A stretch of DNA of 9,820 nt, from the NCBI GenBank assembly GCA_026708165.1, contig JAPOVO010000081.1, positions 8,371 to 18,190 on the forward strand, written 5' to 3'. Both the position numbers and the translations under genes were made by a program. How positions within the stretch are numbered: the stretch's first letter is position 1; each line of letters begins with the position of its first letter. Shown here piece after piece: positions 1 through 5,573 of this stretch. The notes beneath the pieces were generated by a model. That model did not search any database, had not been told where the DNA came from, and saw nothing but the letters and a program-made list of their open reading frames with translations. Source of the stretch: Chloroflexota bacterium. GTDB taxonomy: Bacteria; Chloroflexota; UBA11872; VXNJ01.

Positions 1-309
1 TACCTCTTCCCCGGGCCCCCCAACCCCGCACAGGCCACCGACCCGCCAGGGGGGCCGGGAGCCCCCTCGGTACAGTTCAACCGCTACGCCCCCTCGAAGA
101 ATCTCGACGAGCAGGACCTAGCGCGGATCGACTACTCCGACAACGTCCTCGCTCCCGAAGACTTCGCGCTATGTGAGTCCGTGCAACGCGGGCTGCGTTC
201 GCGCGGCTACACGCAGGGCCGGTTCATCGTCGACCGCGACCGCACCGAGATCAGCGAACACGCCGTGCACCACTTCCACAGGCTGGTCCAAACGGCCCTC
301 GGCGACTAG
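1..309 (+). CDS. Rieske aromatic-ring-hydroxylating oxygenase alpha subunit, C-terminal part (5' cut)
   Basis: The frame is open from base 1 to TAG at 307-309 and gives 102 residues. The pattern EDFALCESVQRGLRSRGY (53-70), then GRF, then SEHAVHHFHRLV (85-96), is the usual end of Rieske non-haem iron oxygenase alpha subunits (PF00848-type catalytic domain). In that family the acidic residue just before the LCE-VQ-GL helix completes the two-His-one-carboxylate iron site, so D54 is the likely ligand; this is inferred from family knowledge. The Rieske [2Fe-2S] domain and the two iron-binding histidines lie upstream of the window. The enzyme probably hydroxylates or demethylates a small organic substrate in the cytoplasm with an electron-transfer partner not seen here; the substrate cannot be read. 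Residues 5-23 are an odd Pro/Gly-rich stretch. The next gene is 167 nt away with its own promoter-like signal, so co-transcription is doubtful. Confidence 0.88.
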   Translation, partial: YLFPGPPNPAQATDPPGGPGAPSVQFNRYAPSKNLDEQDLARIDYSDNVLAPEDFALCESVQRGLRSRGYTQGRFIVDRDRTEISEHAVHHFHRLVQTALGD

Positions 310-415
310 ACGGAACATGTGCGGCGCGTCGAACGCTCCCCACGGTCGGTACGCCGCATCGTCCTGACCATGCACAAGCGGCGCCGCATAGATGCGCCCG
401 CCGTGGAGTGAGTGC

Positions 416-444
416 TTGAATTAGTGCGGCCCGAAGAATACGTT
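416..444 (+). promoter_or_regulatory. predicted housekeeping-type promoter of the PH/SHOCT gene
   Basis: TTGAAT (416-421) is followed after 17 nt by TACGTT (439-444), which fits the TAnnnT form of -10 boxes in GC-rich bacteria. Transcription would start near 451, leaving a leader of about 26 nt. It is the only good -35/-10 pair I see in the 167-nt gap. This is a prediction by eye. Confidence 0.4.
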
Positions 445-458
445 TAACGGGCTTAAAC
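442..458. promoter_or_regulatory. perfect palindrome GTTTAA-N5-TTAAAC, candidate operator
   Basis: GTTTAA (442-447) and TTAAAC (453-458) are exact inverted copies around CGGGC. The AT-rich arms stand out from GC-rich surroundings, overlap the end of the predicted -10 box and cover the expected transcription start. A repressor site is the simplest reading. An RNA stem of 6 weak pairs would be marginal, so a DNA site is more likely. Confidence 0.4.
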
Positions 459-462
459 AGAC

Positions 463-468
463 AGGAGG
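463..468 (+). promoter_or_regulatory. strong ribosome binding site fixing a GTG start
   Basis: AGGAGG lies 8 nt before GTG 477. It is the near-perfect anti-16S complement that selects this GTG rather than the in-frame GTG at 489. Confidence 0.8.
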
Positions 469-476
469 GACGTAAG

Positions 477-2324
477 GTGGGTCCAGGGGTGGAAGACGCT
501 AGAGTCTCGATAATTGGTGAAGCGGTAAAAGACTTCGGCAGAATTCAGCGGAACCAGGTCAAGGCTGAGATCAAAGAACTTCCTTCCGTCCTTGGCGAGA
601 CGGAATTGCCCGAAAAGCTGGTTCCGTGCAATCTCGGCTTCGGTCTGGGTGTGCTGGTGGCTACGAACCAGAGACTCGTGTACCTAAACAAACGGCCCTT
701 ATCCAGAACTCAGATCGAACATTATCGATATGAGGACATCACCGCGATCGAATCCAAGGCCACAAAGCTCATCGGTGGCGAATTGCGGATATCCGTTCTC
801 GGGGAACTGAGGAACTTCACGAACGTCCCCCATAAATTGACAACCGGTTTCGCCGAGCATGTACGAAACAAGGTAAACCAGGAAAACCCGCTTCCCGACC
901 CGCACGATACCGAGCCCGCGCCATCTCCGGAGCCTATCGAATCCATCTACGCAGCGGCCCGGAAGCTAGGTGCCAACTATCAAGCTCGCGTCAAGAAGGA
1001 GCTCGACGAGTTGCCCGCGATACTCGGCGAGTTCGAGGTGCCCGAGAAGCTACTTCCAGTCAATGACGGCATGGCTACGGGTCTGTTGGTGGCCACCAAC
1101 CGGAGGCTCCTGTTTATTGACAAACGGGGATCGTCCGATGCTCGCATTAAGGAATTCCACTACGAAGAGATCACGTCGGTCGAGGCTGGTAGAGCATTGC
1201 TTACCGGCGGTGGAATACAGCTCAGCGTCCTGGGAGACGTAACGCTCTTCTCCAACGCCCCCAAGGAGTCGACACCGGCCTTCGCGGATTACGTGCGAAT
1301 GAAAGCACATCCCCAAATCCGGCCTACGTACCTGGAAGGTGCGGGGTCTCCGCCCTCTTTGAAGCCTGCTGAAGCTCTCTCGGCTGCGGTCCGGGAGCTA
1401 CGTGCCGACGATCAGGCTACTGTCAAGAAGGAGTTGGACGCGCTGCCCACGATACTCCGCCAAGATGAGCTGCCTGACAAGCTGCTTCCGTGCGCTCGCG
1501 GAATGGGCATGGGGCTACTGGTGGCCACGAATCAGAGGCTGGTCTTCATTGACCAACGGGGGTCCTCCGATCCTCGGGTCGAAGAATTCTTGTATGAATA
1601 CATCACCTCGATCGAGTCCAAAAAGGACCTACTCCGCAACGGGCTACTGACGCTCCACGTGGTGGGAGACGTCGTGGATTTCGCGAGTGGCCCCAAGGAC
1701 TTGACTCCCGCGTTCGCCGAATACCTGCAAACGAAAGTGCCCCCTGAAAACCTCCTTCCCGAACCGGACGACACGGAGCCTGAACCGTCTCCGGAGCTTG
1801 CTGAAGCCATCTCTAAGGCAACCCGGGAACTCGGTGATTACTATCGACGCATCGTCAAGAAAGAGCTCGACGAGCTGCCCTCGATCCTCGGCGAGGGCGA
1901 GCTGCCCGAAAAGATGATGGTGGGCTGGTACGACGGCGGGCAAGGTTTACTGGTCGCAACCGGCGAGAGGCTCATTTTCCTCGATAAACGAGGATTCACG
2001 GGCCTTCGGGTCGGGTCCTTGGTTTCCAAGAAAATCACTTGGGCCCAACCCAAAACTGGGATGATCACCGGTAGCATTCGAATTCACGCGGCCGGCAACG
2101 TGGAGATGATCTCAGGCATCGCCAAAGAGCTCGCGCACCCTTTCGCCAAATTTCTGCGACAAAAGGTGTCCTCCGCCCAGTCCCCGGTATACGTCCAGGC
2201 GCCGTCTCCCCCATCTGTAAGCTCCCTCGCCGACGAGCTGAAAAAACTCGCGGAACTCGTCGATATGGGCATCCTGACCAAAGAGGAGTTCGAGCAGCAG
2301 AAAGCCAAGCTGCTCGGAAGCTAA
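477..2324 (+). CDS. four tandem bacterial PH-like modules plus C-terminal SHOCT motif
   Basis: The 615-residue product has four homologous modules: 10-153, 154-297, 298-441 and 442-565. Each opens with a helix ending in K-x-E-L/I-x-x-LP, then E-L/V-P-x-K, a (L/V)LVAT(N/G)-x-R-L core and a closing FA-x-(H/Y/F) helix. The LVATN-x-R-L core, then a Y-x-x-IT-x-(I/V)E turn, matches YokE-like bacterial PH domains (bPH_3, PF14470). Linkers are Pro/Glu/Asp-rich. Residues 583-613 (LADELKKLAEL, GILTKEEFEQQKAKLL) are a clear SHOCT motif (PF09851), a short helical element often found at protein ends. No signal peptide or membrane segment is seen, so it is probably cytoplasmic or peripheral. Such proteins usually carry one or two PH units, so four is unusual. 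Module 4 has lost several conserved residues. The molecular role of these domains is largely unknown; multivalent binding to a lipid, protein or its own oligomer is my inference. It looks monocistronic and convergent with the oxidase gene. Confidence 0.85.
   Translation: MGPGVEDARVSIIGEAVKDFGRIQRNQVKAEIKELPSVLGETELPEKLVPCNLGFGLGVLVATNQRLVYLNKRPLSRTQIEHYRYEDITAIESKATKLIGGELRISVLGELRNFTNVPHKLTTGFAEHVRNKVNQENPLPDPHDTEPAPSPEPIESIYAAARKLGANYQARVKKELDELPAILGEFEVPEKLLPVNDGMATGLLVATNRRLLFIDKRGSSDARIKEFHYEEITSVEAGRALLTGGGIQLSVLGDVTLFSNAPKESTPAFADYVRMKAHPQIRPTYLEGAGSPPSLKPAEALSAAVRELRADDQATVKKELDALPTILRQDELPDKLLPCARGMGMGLLVATNQRLVFIDQRGSSDPRVEEFLYEYITSIESKKDLLRNGLLTLHVVGDVVDFASGPKDLTPAFAEYLQTKVPPENLLPEPDDTEPEPSPELAEAISKATRELGDYYRRIVKKELDELPSILGEGELPEKMMVGWYDGGQGLLVATGERLIFLDKRGFTGLRVGSLVSKKITWAQPKTGMITGSIRIHAAGNVEMISGIAKELAHPFAKFLRQKVSSAQSPVYVQAPSPPSVSSLADELKKLAELVDMGILTKEEFEQQKAKLLGS
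504..2171 (+). repeat. in-frame tandem repeat, 4 units of 432 nt (144 residues)
   Basis: The landmark proline of the K-x-E-L-x-x-LP motif falls at residues 36, 180, 324 and 468, and the central Val of LVAT at 61, 205, 349 and 493, so the spacing is 144 each time. The FA dipeptide falls at 125, 269 and 413 but at 556 in unit 4, one residue early. Units at DNA level: 504-935, 936-1367, 1368-1799, and 1800 to about 2171. Units 2 and 3 look most alike. DNA identity is patchy (for example GTCAAGAAGGAG in units 2 and 3), so the duplication is not recent. Confidence 0.9.
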
Positions 2325-2417
2325 TCCGCGTCGCCCTTCCGCTGCTCGGAGCATCCTAGCGACGTAACGACCACTACGAGCCTTCGCGCGTGGACTGCGC
2401 CTAGGGCGGCAAATCGA

Positions 2418-3977
2418 CTAGCCCGCCATAATCCTCTGATGAATCGCGTTGACCACCGCGTGCGCCGACAGCGCCGCGCCCTCCTGCCAGCCCGGCAGAG
2501 AGGTCGTCTGATCGCCCGCGAAGTAGATCGCCCCGTCGGGCACCTTTAGCGCCTCCGGCGCGGCATAGCTCTCCGGCCACGCGCCCTTTTGGAAGGGAGC
2601 CTTCGACCAGGCTCGGCTGACCCCCGACTCGATCTCCTGCCCATATCCAGGATGTATGTTCTCTCCGTCGGCAATGGCGACCCGCAGCCGGTCCGGCGGG
2701 GACATGTTGGCGAACCTCTCCCCCTGGCCGGGGCGGTCGTCCCAGATGTACGCACCCATGATCACGCCTTTGTCACGGTGGAACCCGTTCGCCGGATACC
2801 AGATTTGCGTGATGTCCTGGTTCGTCCACGAGATGCCCCCGTAGATGGCGTGGTCTTCCTCCCAGAATCGGCGGCGCGTCTGAAAACCGATCTTCACCGC
2901 CGGAACGAACGTCGTCGACTCTATCGCCGCCTGTGTCTCCGGCGAGAAGTCGTTGGGGATGTCCTTCAGGACCGGCGCCGGGATGGTGCAGATCGCGAAG
3001 TCCGCGTCCATCGCCTGTCCGCCGTTGTAGACGATGCGGGTGCCGTTCGGAGTCTTGCGGATCTCCTCGACGACGCTCTGATACTTGATGAGACCGTGCA
3101 CCCGCTCCTCGAACGCTTTGGCTATCGCGTCCATGCCTCCGACGGGTTGGAACAAGGTGGAGTTCTGGTCGAGGAATTCGCCGAAGTGGAGCTTGTACTC
3201 CCAAAAGTCCGACCTCAGCAGCTCGCCAAAGCTCAGCGGATCGTTCGGGACGCCGCCCCCAAGGCCGGCGTTGACCTGCTCGCCGCGAAACCCGCTCCGT
3301 GACGAGCCTTTATATAGATGATCGGGGTCCAGGTCTCCGTATTCCACGAGCATGTCGAGGACTCTTCCCTTGTCCTCACCCGAAAGCTCCTCATCCAGGG
3401 CCTTGCGATTGATCGCTTTCGCCAGCAACTCGGCAATGTATCCACGCAGGTCGGTGGTCACTCGCCGCCCCACCACGGCGTTGCCGCCAAAAGCGTCAAG
3501 ATGGTGGAACAACGCCCCGCGGTTATCGTTCAGGAAGATTTCCAGCTCGACGCCGAACTCCTTGCAGTAGCCGAGTATGGTCCGGTGGTGATAGGGAATG
3601 CGGGCCGGGCCCAAATTCACGTAGAGGTGGTCCTCGACGTCGAAGTCCACCCACTGCCGGCTGTCGACCTCGCCTATCACGTCCCCGCCGCGGGCGGTCA
3701 GGTTCCGCCCTCCGGCGCGAGCCGACGCTTCGAGGATCGTGCAGTCATAGCCCGCTTTGGCAAGCTCGTAGGCTGCCGCCATGCCTGCTATGCCCGCTCC
3801 CAGGATCACAACGCGCTTGCCATAGCCGGAGTTGGCCGGCAGATCGGGCGGAGGGGCCGCATTGGCTACGCCCAGTCCCACCAGATCAAGTGCTTCCATG
3901 GTCTTGTACACGGCTGCGGCCCCGGCGGCCAACCCCACCGACTTCAAGAATTGACGCTTCGTCATATTCAAGGCCAT
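2418..3977 (-). CDS. FAD-dependent amine oxidase (flavin monoamine oxidase/L-amino-acid oxidase type) with Tat-like leader
   Basis: The 519-residue product starts at ATG 3977, chosen for the purine-rich GGAGGG just upstream and the leader that follows. Residues 5-41 (TKRQFLKSVG, then an Ala/Gly-rich stretch ending in VANAA) look like a twin-arginine signal with Lys-Arg for Arg-Arg, so a folded flavoprotein is probably exported. VVILGAGIAGMAAAYELAKAG (56-76) is the dinucleotide-binding fold, E83 should bind the ribose and AGGR (88-91) is the typical motif that follows. The C-terminus, YFAGDQTTSLPGWQEGA (485-501), is the second FAD motif of the amine-oxidase family (PF01593). The family oxidises amines or L-amino acids to imines, reducing O2 to H2O2; the substrate here is unknown. 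Length fits the family. It is convergent with the PH gene (93-nt gap) and divergent from the GyrI-like pair. The frame stays open further upstream to 4214, but that extension lacks a ribosome site and would bury the signal peptide. Confidence 0.87.
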   Translation of the reverse strand: MALNMTKRQFLKSVGLAAGAAAVYKTMEALDLVGLGVANAAPPPDLPANSGYGKRVVILGAGIAGMAAAYELAKAGYDCTILEASARAGGRNLTARGGDVIGEVDSRQWVDFDVEDHLYVNLGPARIPYHHRTILGYCKEFGVELEIFLNDNRGALFHHLDAFGGNAVVGRRVTTDLRGYIAELLAKAINRKALDEELSGEDKGRVLDMLVEYGDLDPDHLYKGSSRSGFRGEQVNAGLGGGVPNDPLSFGELLRSDFWEYKLHFGEFLDQNSTLFQPVGGMDAIAKAFEERVHGLIKYQSVVEEIRKTPNGTRIVYNGGQAMDADFAICTIPAPVLKDIPNDFSPETQAAIESTTFVPAVKIGFQTRRRFWEEDHAIYGGISWTNQDITQIWYPANGFHRDKGVIMGAYIWDDRPGQGERFANMSPPDRLRVAIADGENIHPGYGQEIESGVSRAWSKAPFQKGAWPESYAAPEALKVPDGAIYFAGDQTTSLPGWQEGAALSAHAVVNAIHQRIMAG

Positions 3978-3981
3978 CGTG

Positions 3982-3987
3982 CCCTCC
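3982..3987 (-). promoter_or_regulatory. ribosome binding site of the amine oxidase gene
   Basis: Read on the minus strand, GGAGGG lies 4 nt before ATG 3977, inside a longer GGGGGAGGG tract. It supports this start over ATG 3965, which would be 16 nt away. Confidence 0.6.
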
Positions 3988-4102
3988 CCCAAGCAAGCGA
4001 AAAGAACGGCGCTTCCCACTACCACGCTCGCTTCCCTCACCATACCCACACAGTGGCAAGATCGCACTATCAACCTAGGTGAGATCGCCAAATCCAGCCG
4101 TC

Positions 4103-4130
4103 GCGACTCCCCTGAATCTGGAAGAGTCGC
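4103..4130. promoter_or_regulatory. inverted repeat GCGACTC-N14-GAGTCGC in the divergent intergenic region
   Basis: Perfect 7-bp arms at 4103-4109 and 4124-4130 lie between the divergent starts of the oxidase (3977) and the first GyrI-like gene (4230). The spacing fits either a two-half-site operator or a hairpin. No T-run follows on either strand, so it is not a terminator. Confidence 0.35.
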
Positions 4131-4156
4131 ATAAGGCGCCTGAAACGCTGGCTGTG

Positions 4157-4189
4157 GTACTAGACTGGATTCGTTGACTTTGAATCCAG
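4157..4189 (+). promoter_or_regulatory. upstream element of GyrI-like gene 1: -10-like box plus 8-bp inverted repeat
   Basis: TAGACT (4161-4166) fits a TAnnnT -10 box, preceded by GTAC. Overlapping its end is a perfect inverted repeat, CTGGATTC (4165-4172) and GAATCCAG (4182-4189), around GTTGACTTT. The loop also holds TTGACT, a possible -35 box, with CATACC 19 nt later as a weak -10. The same ACTGGA...CGTTGACTTT block occurs before the second GyrI-like gene, which argues that it is functional; which box is the promoter remains open. Confidence 0.4.
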
Positions 4190-4229
4190 AGCGCTTGGCA
4201 TACCTCACAGGCAAAGGGAATAACTGGAG

Positions 4230-4700
4230 ATGACATTAGAGTTCGGAATTACCGACCTGGAAGCCCAGCCCATTCTGGGCATCCGCATTGCAACCAAGAT
4301 GGACGAGACGCTCGGCCAGGTTATGGGGGCGCTGTTCGGCGAGGTCATGGGCTACATAATCGAGAGCGGCCAACCACCCGCGGGAATGCCTCTGGCCATC
4401 TACCACAGCATGGGACAAAAGCTCGACGTCGACCTCGAATGCGCGATACCCGTAGCCGCGCCGATGGAAGGCCGGGGCAGAATCACCGCTGGCCAGCTTC
4501 CCGCCGGCAAAGCGGCTACGGTAACCCACGTGGGGGCGTACAACCAATTGGGAACTACGTGGGACGCGCTCAGCGAGTGGATGGATTCGCAGGGCCTGGA
4601 ACCCGCCGAAGCGTCCTGCTGGGAAGTCTACGTAACCGACCCGCGCGCCGAGCCCGATCAGTCAAAGTGGCGCACGGACATCTTCTATCCCATCAAATAG
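4230..4700 (+). CDS. GyrI-like / AraC effector-binding domain protein, paralogue 1
   Basis: The 156-residue product is one GyrI-like small-molecule-binding domain (PF06445 type, also the effector domain of BmrR and Rob). It starts with an FGITDLEAQPILGIR strand. The ending WEVYVTDP (131-138), then KWRTDIFYPIK (146-156), is the family's terminal signature. In relatives the Glu of the WE-x-Y strand contributes to ligand binding, so E132 is the candidate. There is no helix-turn-helix, so it is not a complete regulator. Stand-alone members sequester or hydrolyse small molecules, or inhibit gyrase; which applies here cannot be read. Start: ATG 4230 with AAGGGA about 10 nt upstream; the nearer GGAG abuts the ATG and is too close. 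It is divergent from the amine oxidase (252 nt apart) and followed by a paralogue 258 nt downstream. No signal peptide, so cytoplasmic. Confidence 0.85.
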   Translation: MTLEFGITDLEAQPILGIRIATKMDETLGQVMGALFGEVMGYIIESGQPPAGMPLAIYHSMGQKLDVDLECAIPVAAPMEGRGRITAGQLPAGKAATVTHVGAYNQLGTTWDALSEWMDSQGLEPAEASCWEVYVTDPRAEPDQSKWRTDIFYPIK

Positions 4701-4735
4701 AAATGGTCTCTCTTTTCCGTGATCGACGTTTCGTC

Positions 4736-4759
4736 ATTCCCGACTTGATCGGGAATCCA
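4736..4759. repeat. short dispersed palindromic repeat (ATTCCCGA-N5-TCGGGAAT)
   Basis: An 8-bp perfect inverted repeat (4736-4743 and 4749-4756) has loop CTTGA and trailing CCA. A degenerate copy is at 6057-6080 and a sister form at 5546-5573. The ATTCCC...GGGAAT form resembles short intergenic repeats such as neisserial dRS3, but only in pattern. It lies 35 nt after the stop of GyrI-like gene 1 and may stabilise the 3' end of its message. There is no U-tract. Confidence 0.65.
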
Positions 4760-4823
4760 CGGGTTGGGCTTGGGCGAACGCTTCCGAGTAAAGGCAAACG
4801 CCGGCGCGTTCACGGCGATCCCT

Positions 4824-4858
4824 TCCGTTCGTGGTGAGCTTGTCGAACGATGAACGGA
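4824..4858. repeat. second class of dispersed palindromic repeat (TCCGTTC...GAACGGA)
   Basis: TCCGTTC (4824-4830) and GAACGGA (4852-4858) are exact inverted arms around a core containing GAGCTTGTCGAAC. From memory, repeats with TTCGACAAGCTCA cores are frequent between genes in many GC-rich bacteria. This is a separate family from the ATTCC repeats. I see no second copy in the window. Confidence 0.55.
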
Positions 4859-4891
4859 CACGCGCCAAGCCGCCGCTCTTTCCATCCCCGC

Positions 4892-4916
4892 TACACTGGA
4901 ACGTTGACTTTCAACG
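4892..4916 (+). promoter_or_regulatory. upstream element of GyrI-like gene 2: -10-like box plus inverted repeat
   Basis: TACACT (4892-4897) is followed by GGAA and by CGTTGACTTTCAACG (4902-4916), a 6-bp palindrome (CGTTGA and TCAACG) around CTT. The 10-mer CGTTGACTTT begins 57 nt before the ATG here and 58 nt before the ATG in the sister gene, so the control region was duplicated or conserved with the gene. Confidence 0.4.
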
Positions 4917-4958
4917 AACGCTGCAAGGACCCATAACCACCCCAAGGAGCAAAAGCCA

Positions 4959-5438
4959 ATGACACAGGAATTCGAGATCACCGAGTTGGAAGCCCAACCT
5001 ATAGTCGGCATTCGTCTGACAACCAAGATGGACGAGACGCTCAGCCAGACGATGGGACAGCTGTTCGGCGAGGTGATGGGTTACTTAGGGGAAAGCGGGC
5101 AGGCCCCTGCCGGTATGCCCCTCTCGATCTATCACAGCATGGACGAGACCATGCAAGGCAGCGGCGAGGTCGACATGGAATGTGGAATGCCCGTCGCCGC
5201 GCCAATGGAAGGCGGCGGCAGGGTCGCCGCCGGCGAACTTCCCGCCTGCAAGGCCGCTACCGCCACCCACATGGGTCCATACGACGACCTCGGGGGGACC
5301 TGGATGGCGCTGAGAGGGTGGGTGGAGTCGCAGGGTCTCGAGCCGGTGGGAGCCGCCTGGGAGATTTACGTCACCGATCCGGGCGCCGAGCCTGACCAGT
5401 CGAAGTGGCGAACGGATATCTTCATTCCCGTCAAATGA
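4959..5438 (+). CDS. GyrI-like / AraC effector-binding domain protein, paralogue 2
   Basis: The 159-residue product is clearly a sister of the preceding gene. Shared blocks include EAQPI-GIR, TKMDETL, LFGEVMGY, PAGMPL-IYHSM, PVAAPMEG, QGLEP and AEPDQSKWRTDIF. The main differences are four extra residues near 62-70 (DETMQGSGE) and one residue missing before AAWEIYVTDP. E135 is the counterpart of E132 and so the likely ligand-contacting Glu. There is no DNA-binding domain or signal peptide. A good AAGGAG (4944-4949) lies 9 nt before ATG 4959. The 258-nt gap, two dispersed repeats and a private upstream element suggest it is transcribed separately from paralogue 1. Keeping both copies while they diverge around the presumed pocket suggests different ligands; this is inference. 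Confidence 0.85.
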   Translation: MTQEFEITELEAQPIVGIRLTTKMDETLSQTMGQLFGEVMGYLGESGQAPAGMPLSIYHSMDETMQGSGEVDMECGMPVAAPMEGGGRVAAGELPACKAATATHMGPYDDLGGTWMALRGWVESQGLEPVGAAWEIYVTDPGAEPDQSKWRTDIFIPVK

Positions 5439-5504
5439 GGACTGGCCGGCCCAATCCGCATACTGCTATACGTCCTTCCTGAAAACATGAGCGAATTCGA
5501 TGAG

Positions 5505-5532
5505 CAGAATCGAAGGAGCTTCTGTTGTTTTT
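5505..5532 (+). terminator. weak terminator-like hairpin after GyrI-like gene 2
   Basis: CAGAA (5505-5509) can pair with TTCTG (5520-5524), or alternatively GAAG (5512-5515) with CTTC (5519-5522), followed by TTGTTTTT (5525-5532). The stem is short and AT-rich, so terminator strength is doubtful; the T-run and position 66 nt past the stop are the support. Confidence 0.25.
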
Positions 5533-5545
5533 CCAGTCTGTTTAC

Positions 5546-5573
5546 CGTCATTCCGGCGAAAGCCGGAATCCAG
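5546..5573. repeat. dispersed palindromic repeat with GAAA loop (ATTCCGGC-GAAA-GCCGGAAT)
   Basis: A perfect 8-bp stem (5550-5557 and 5562-5569) closed by a GAAA tetraloop, flanked by CGTC and CCAG. From memory, sequences of the form GTCATTCC-GG(C)-GAAA-GCC-GGAATCC recur many times in unrelated GC-rich genomes and are often mis-annotated as small proteins. It shares ATTCC...GGAATCCA with the copy at 4736. Transcribed, it would form a stable GNRA-capped hairpin. Confidence 0.7.

Noticed and set aside
169..410. Minus-strand reading with protein-like text (GGRIYAAPLVHGQDD...) ending inside the Rieske gene
   Set aside because: It has no ribosome site or clear start upstream, and its C-terminal half is antisense to a firmly identified gene.
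310..411. Open frame of 33 codons directly after the Rieske TAG, in the same frame, as if read-through or a nonsense mutation had occurred
   Set aside because: The text is Arg-rich and unlike the family, and the protein already ends at a normal place after the last helix.
2325..2417. Bidirectional terminator between the convergent PH and oxidase genes
   Set aside because: Only a 4-bp CGCC/GGCG stem around TAG at 2398-2408 and no T-run on either strand.
2589..4082. Two long plus-strand open frames (2589-3302 and 3318-4082) opposite the amine oxidase
   Set aside because: They are mirror frames from GC-rich codon bias; the minus strand encodes complete FAD motifs and these show no domain.
3978..4214. 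N-terminal extension of the amine oxidase to an upstream start at 4214
   Set aside because: It adds 79 unlike residues, has no ribosome site, overlaps the divergent control region and would bury the Tat-like signal.
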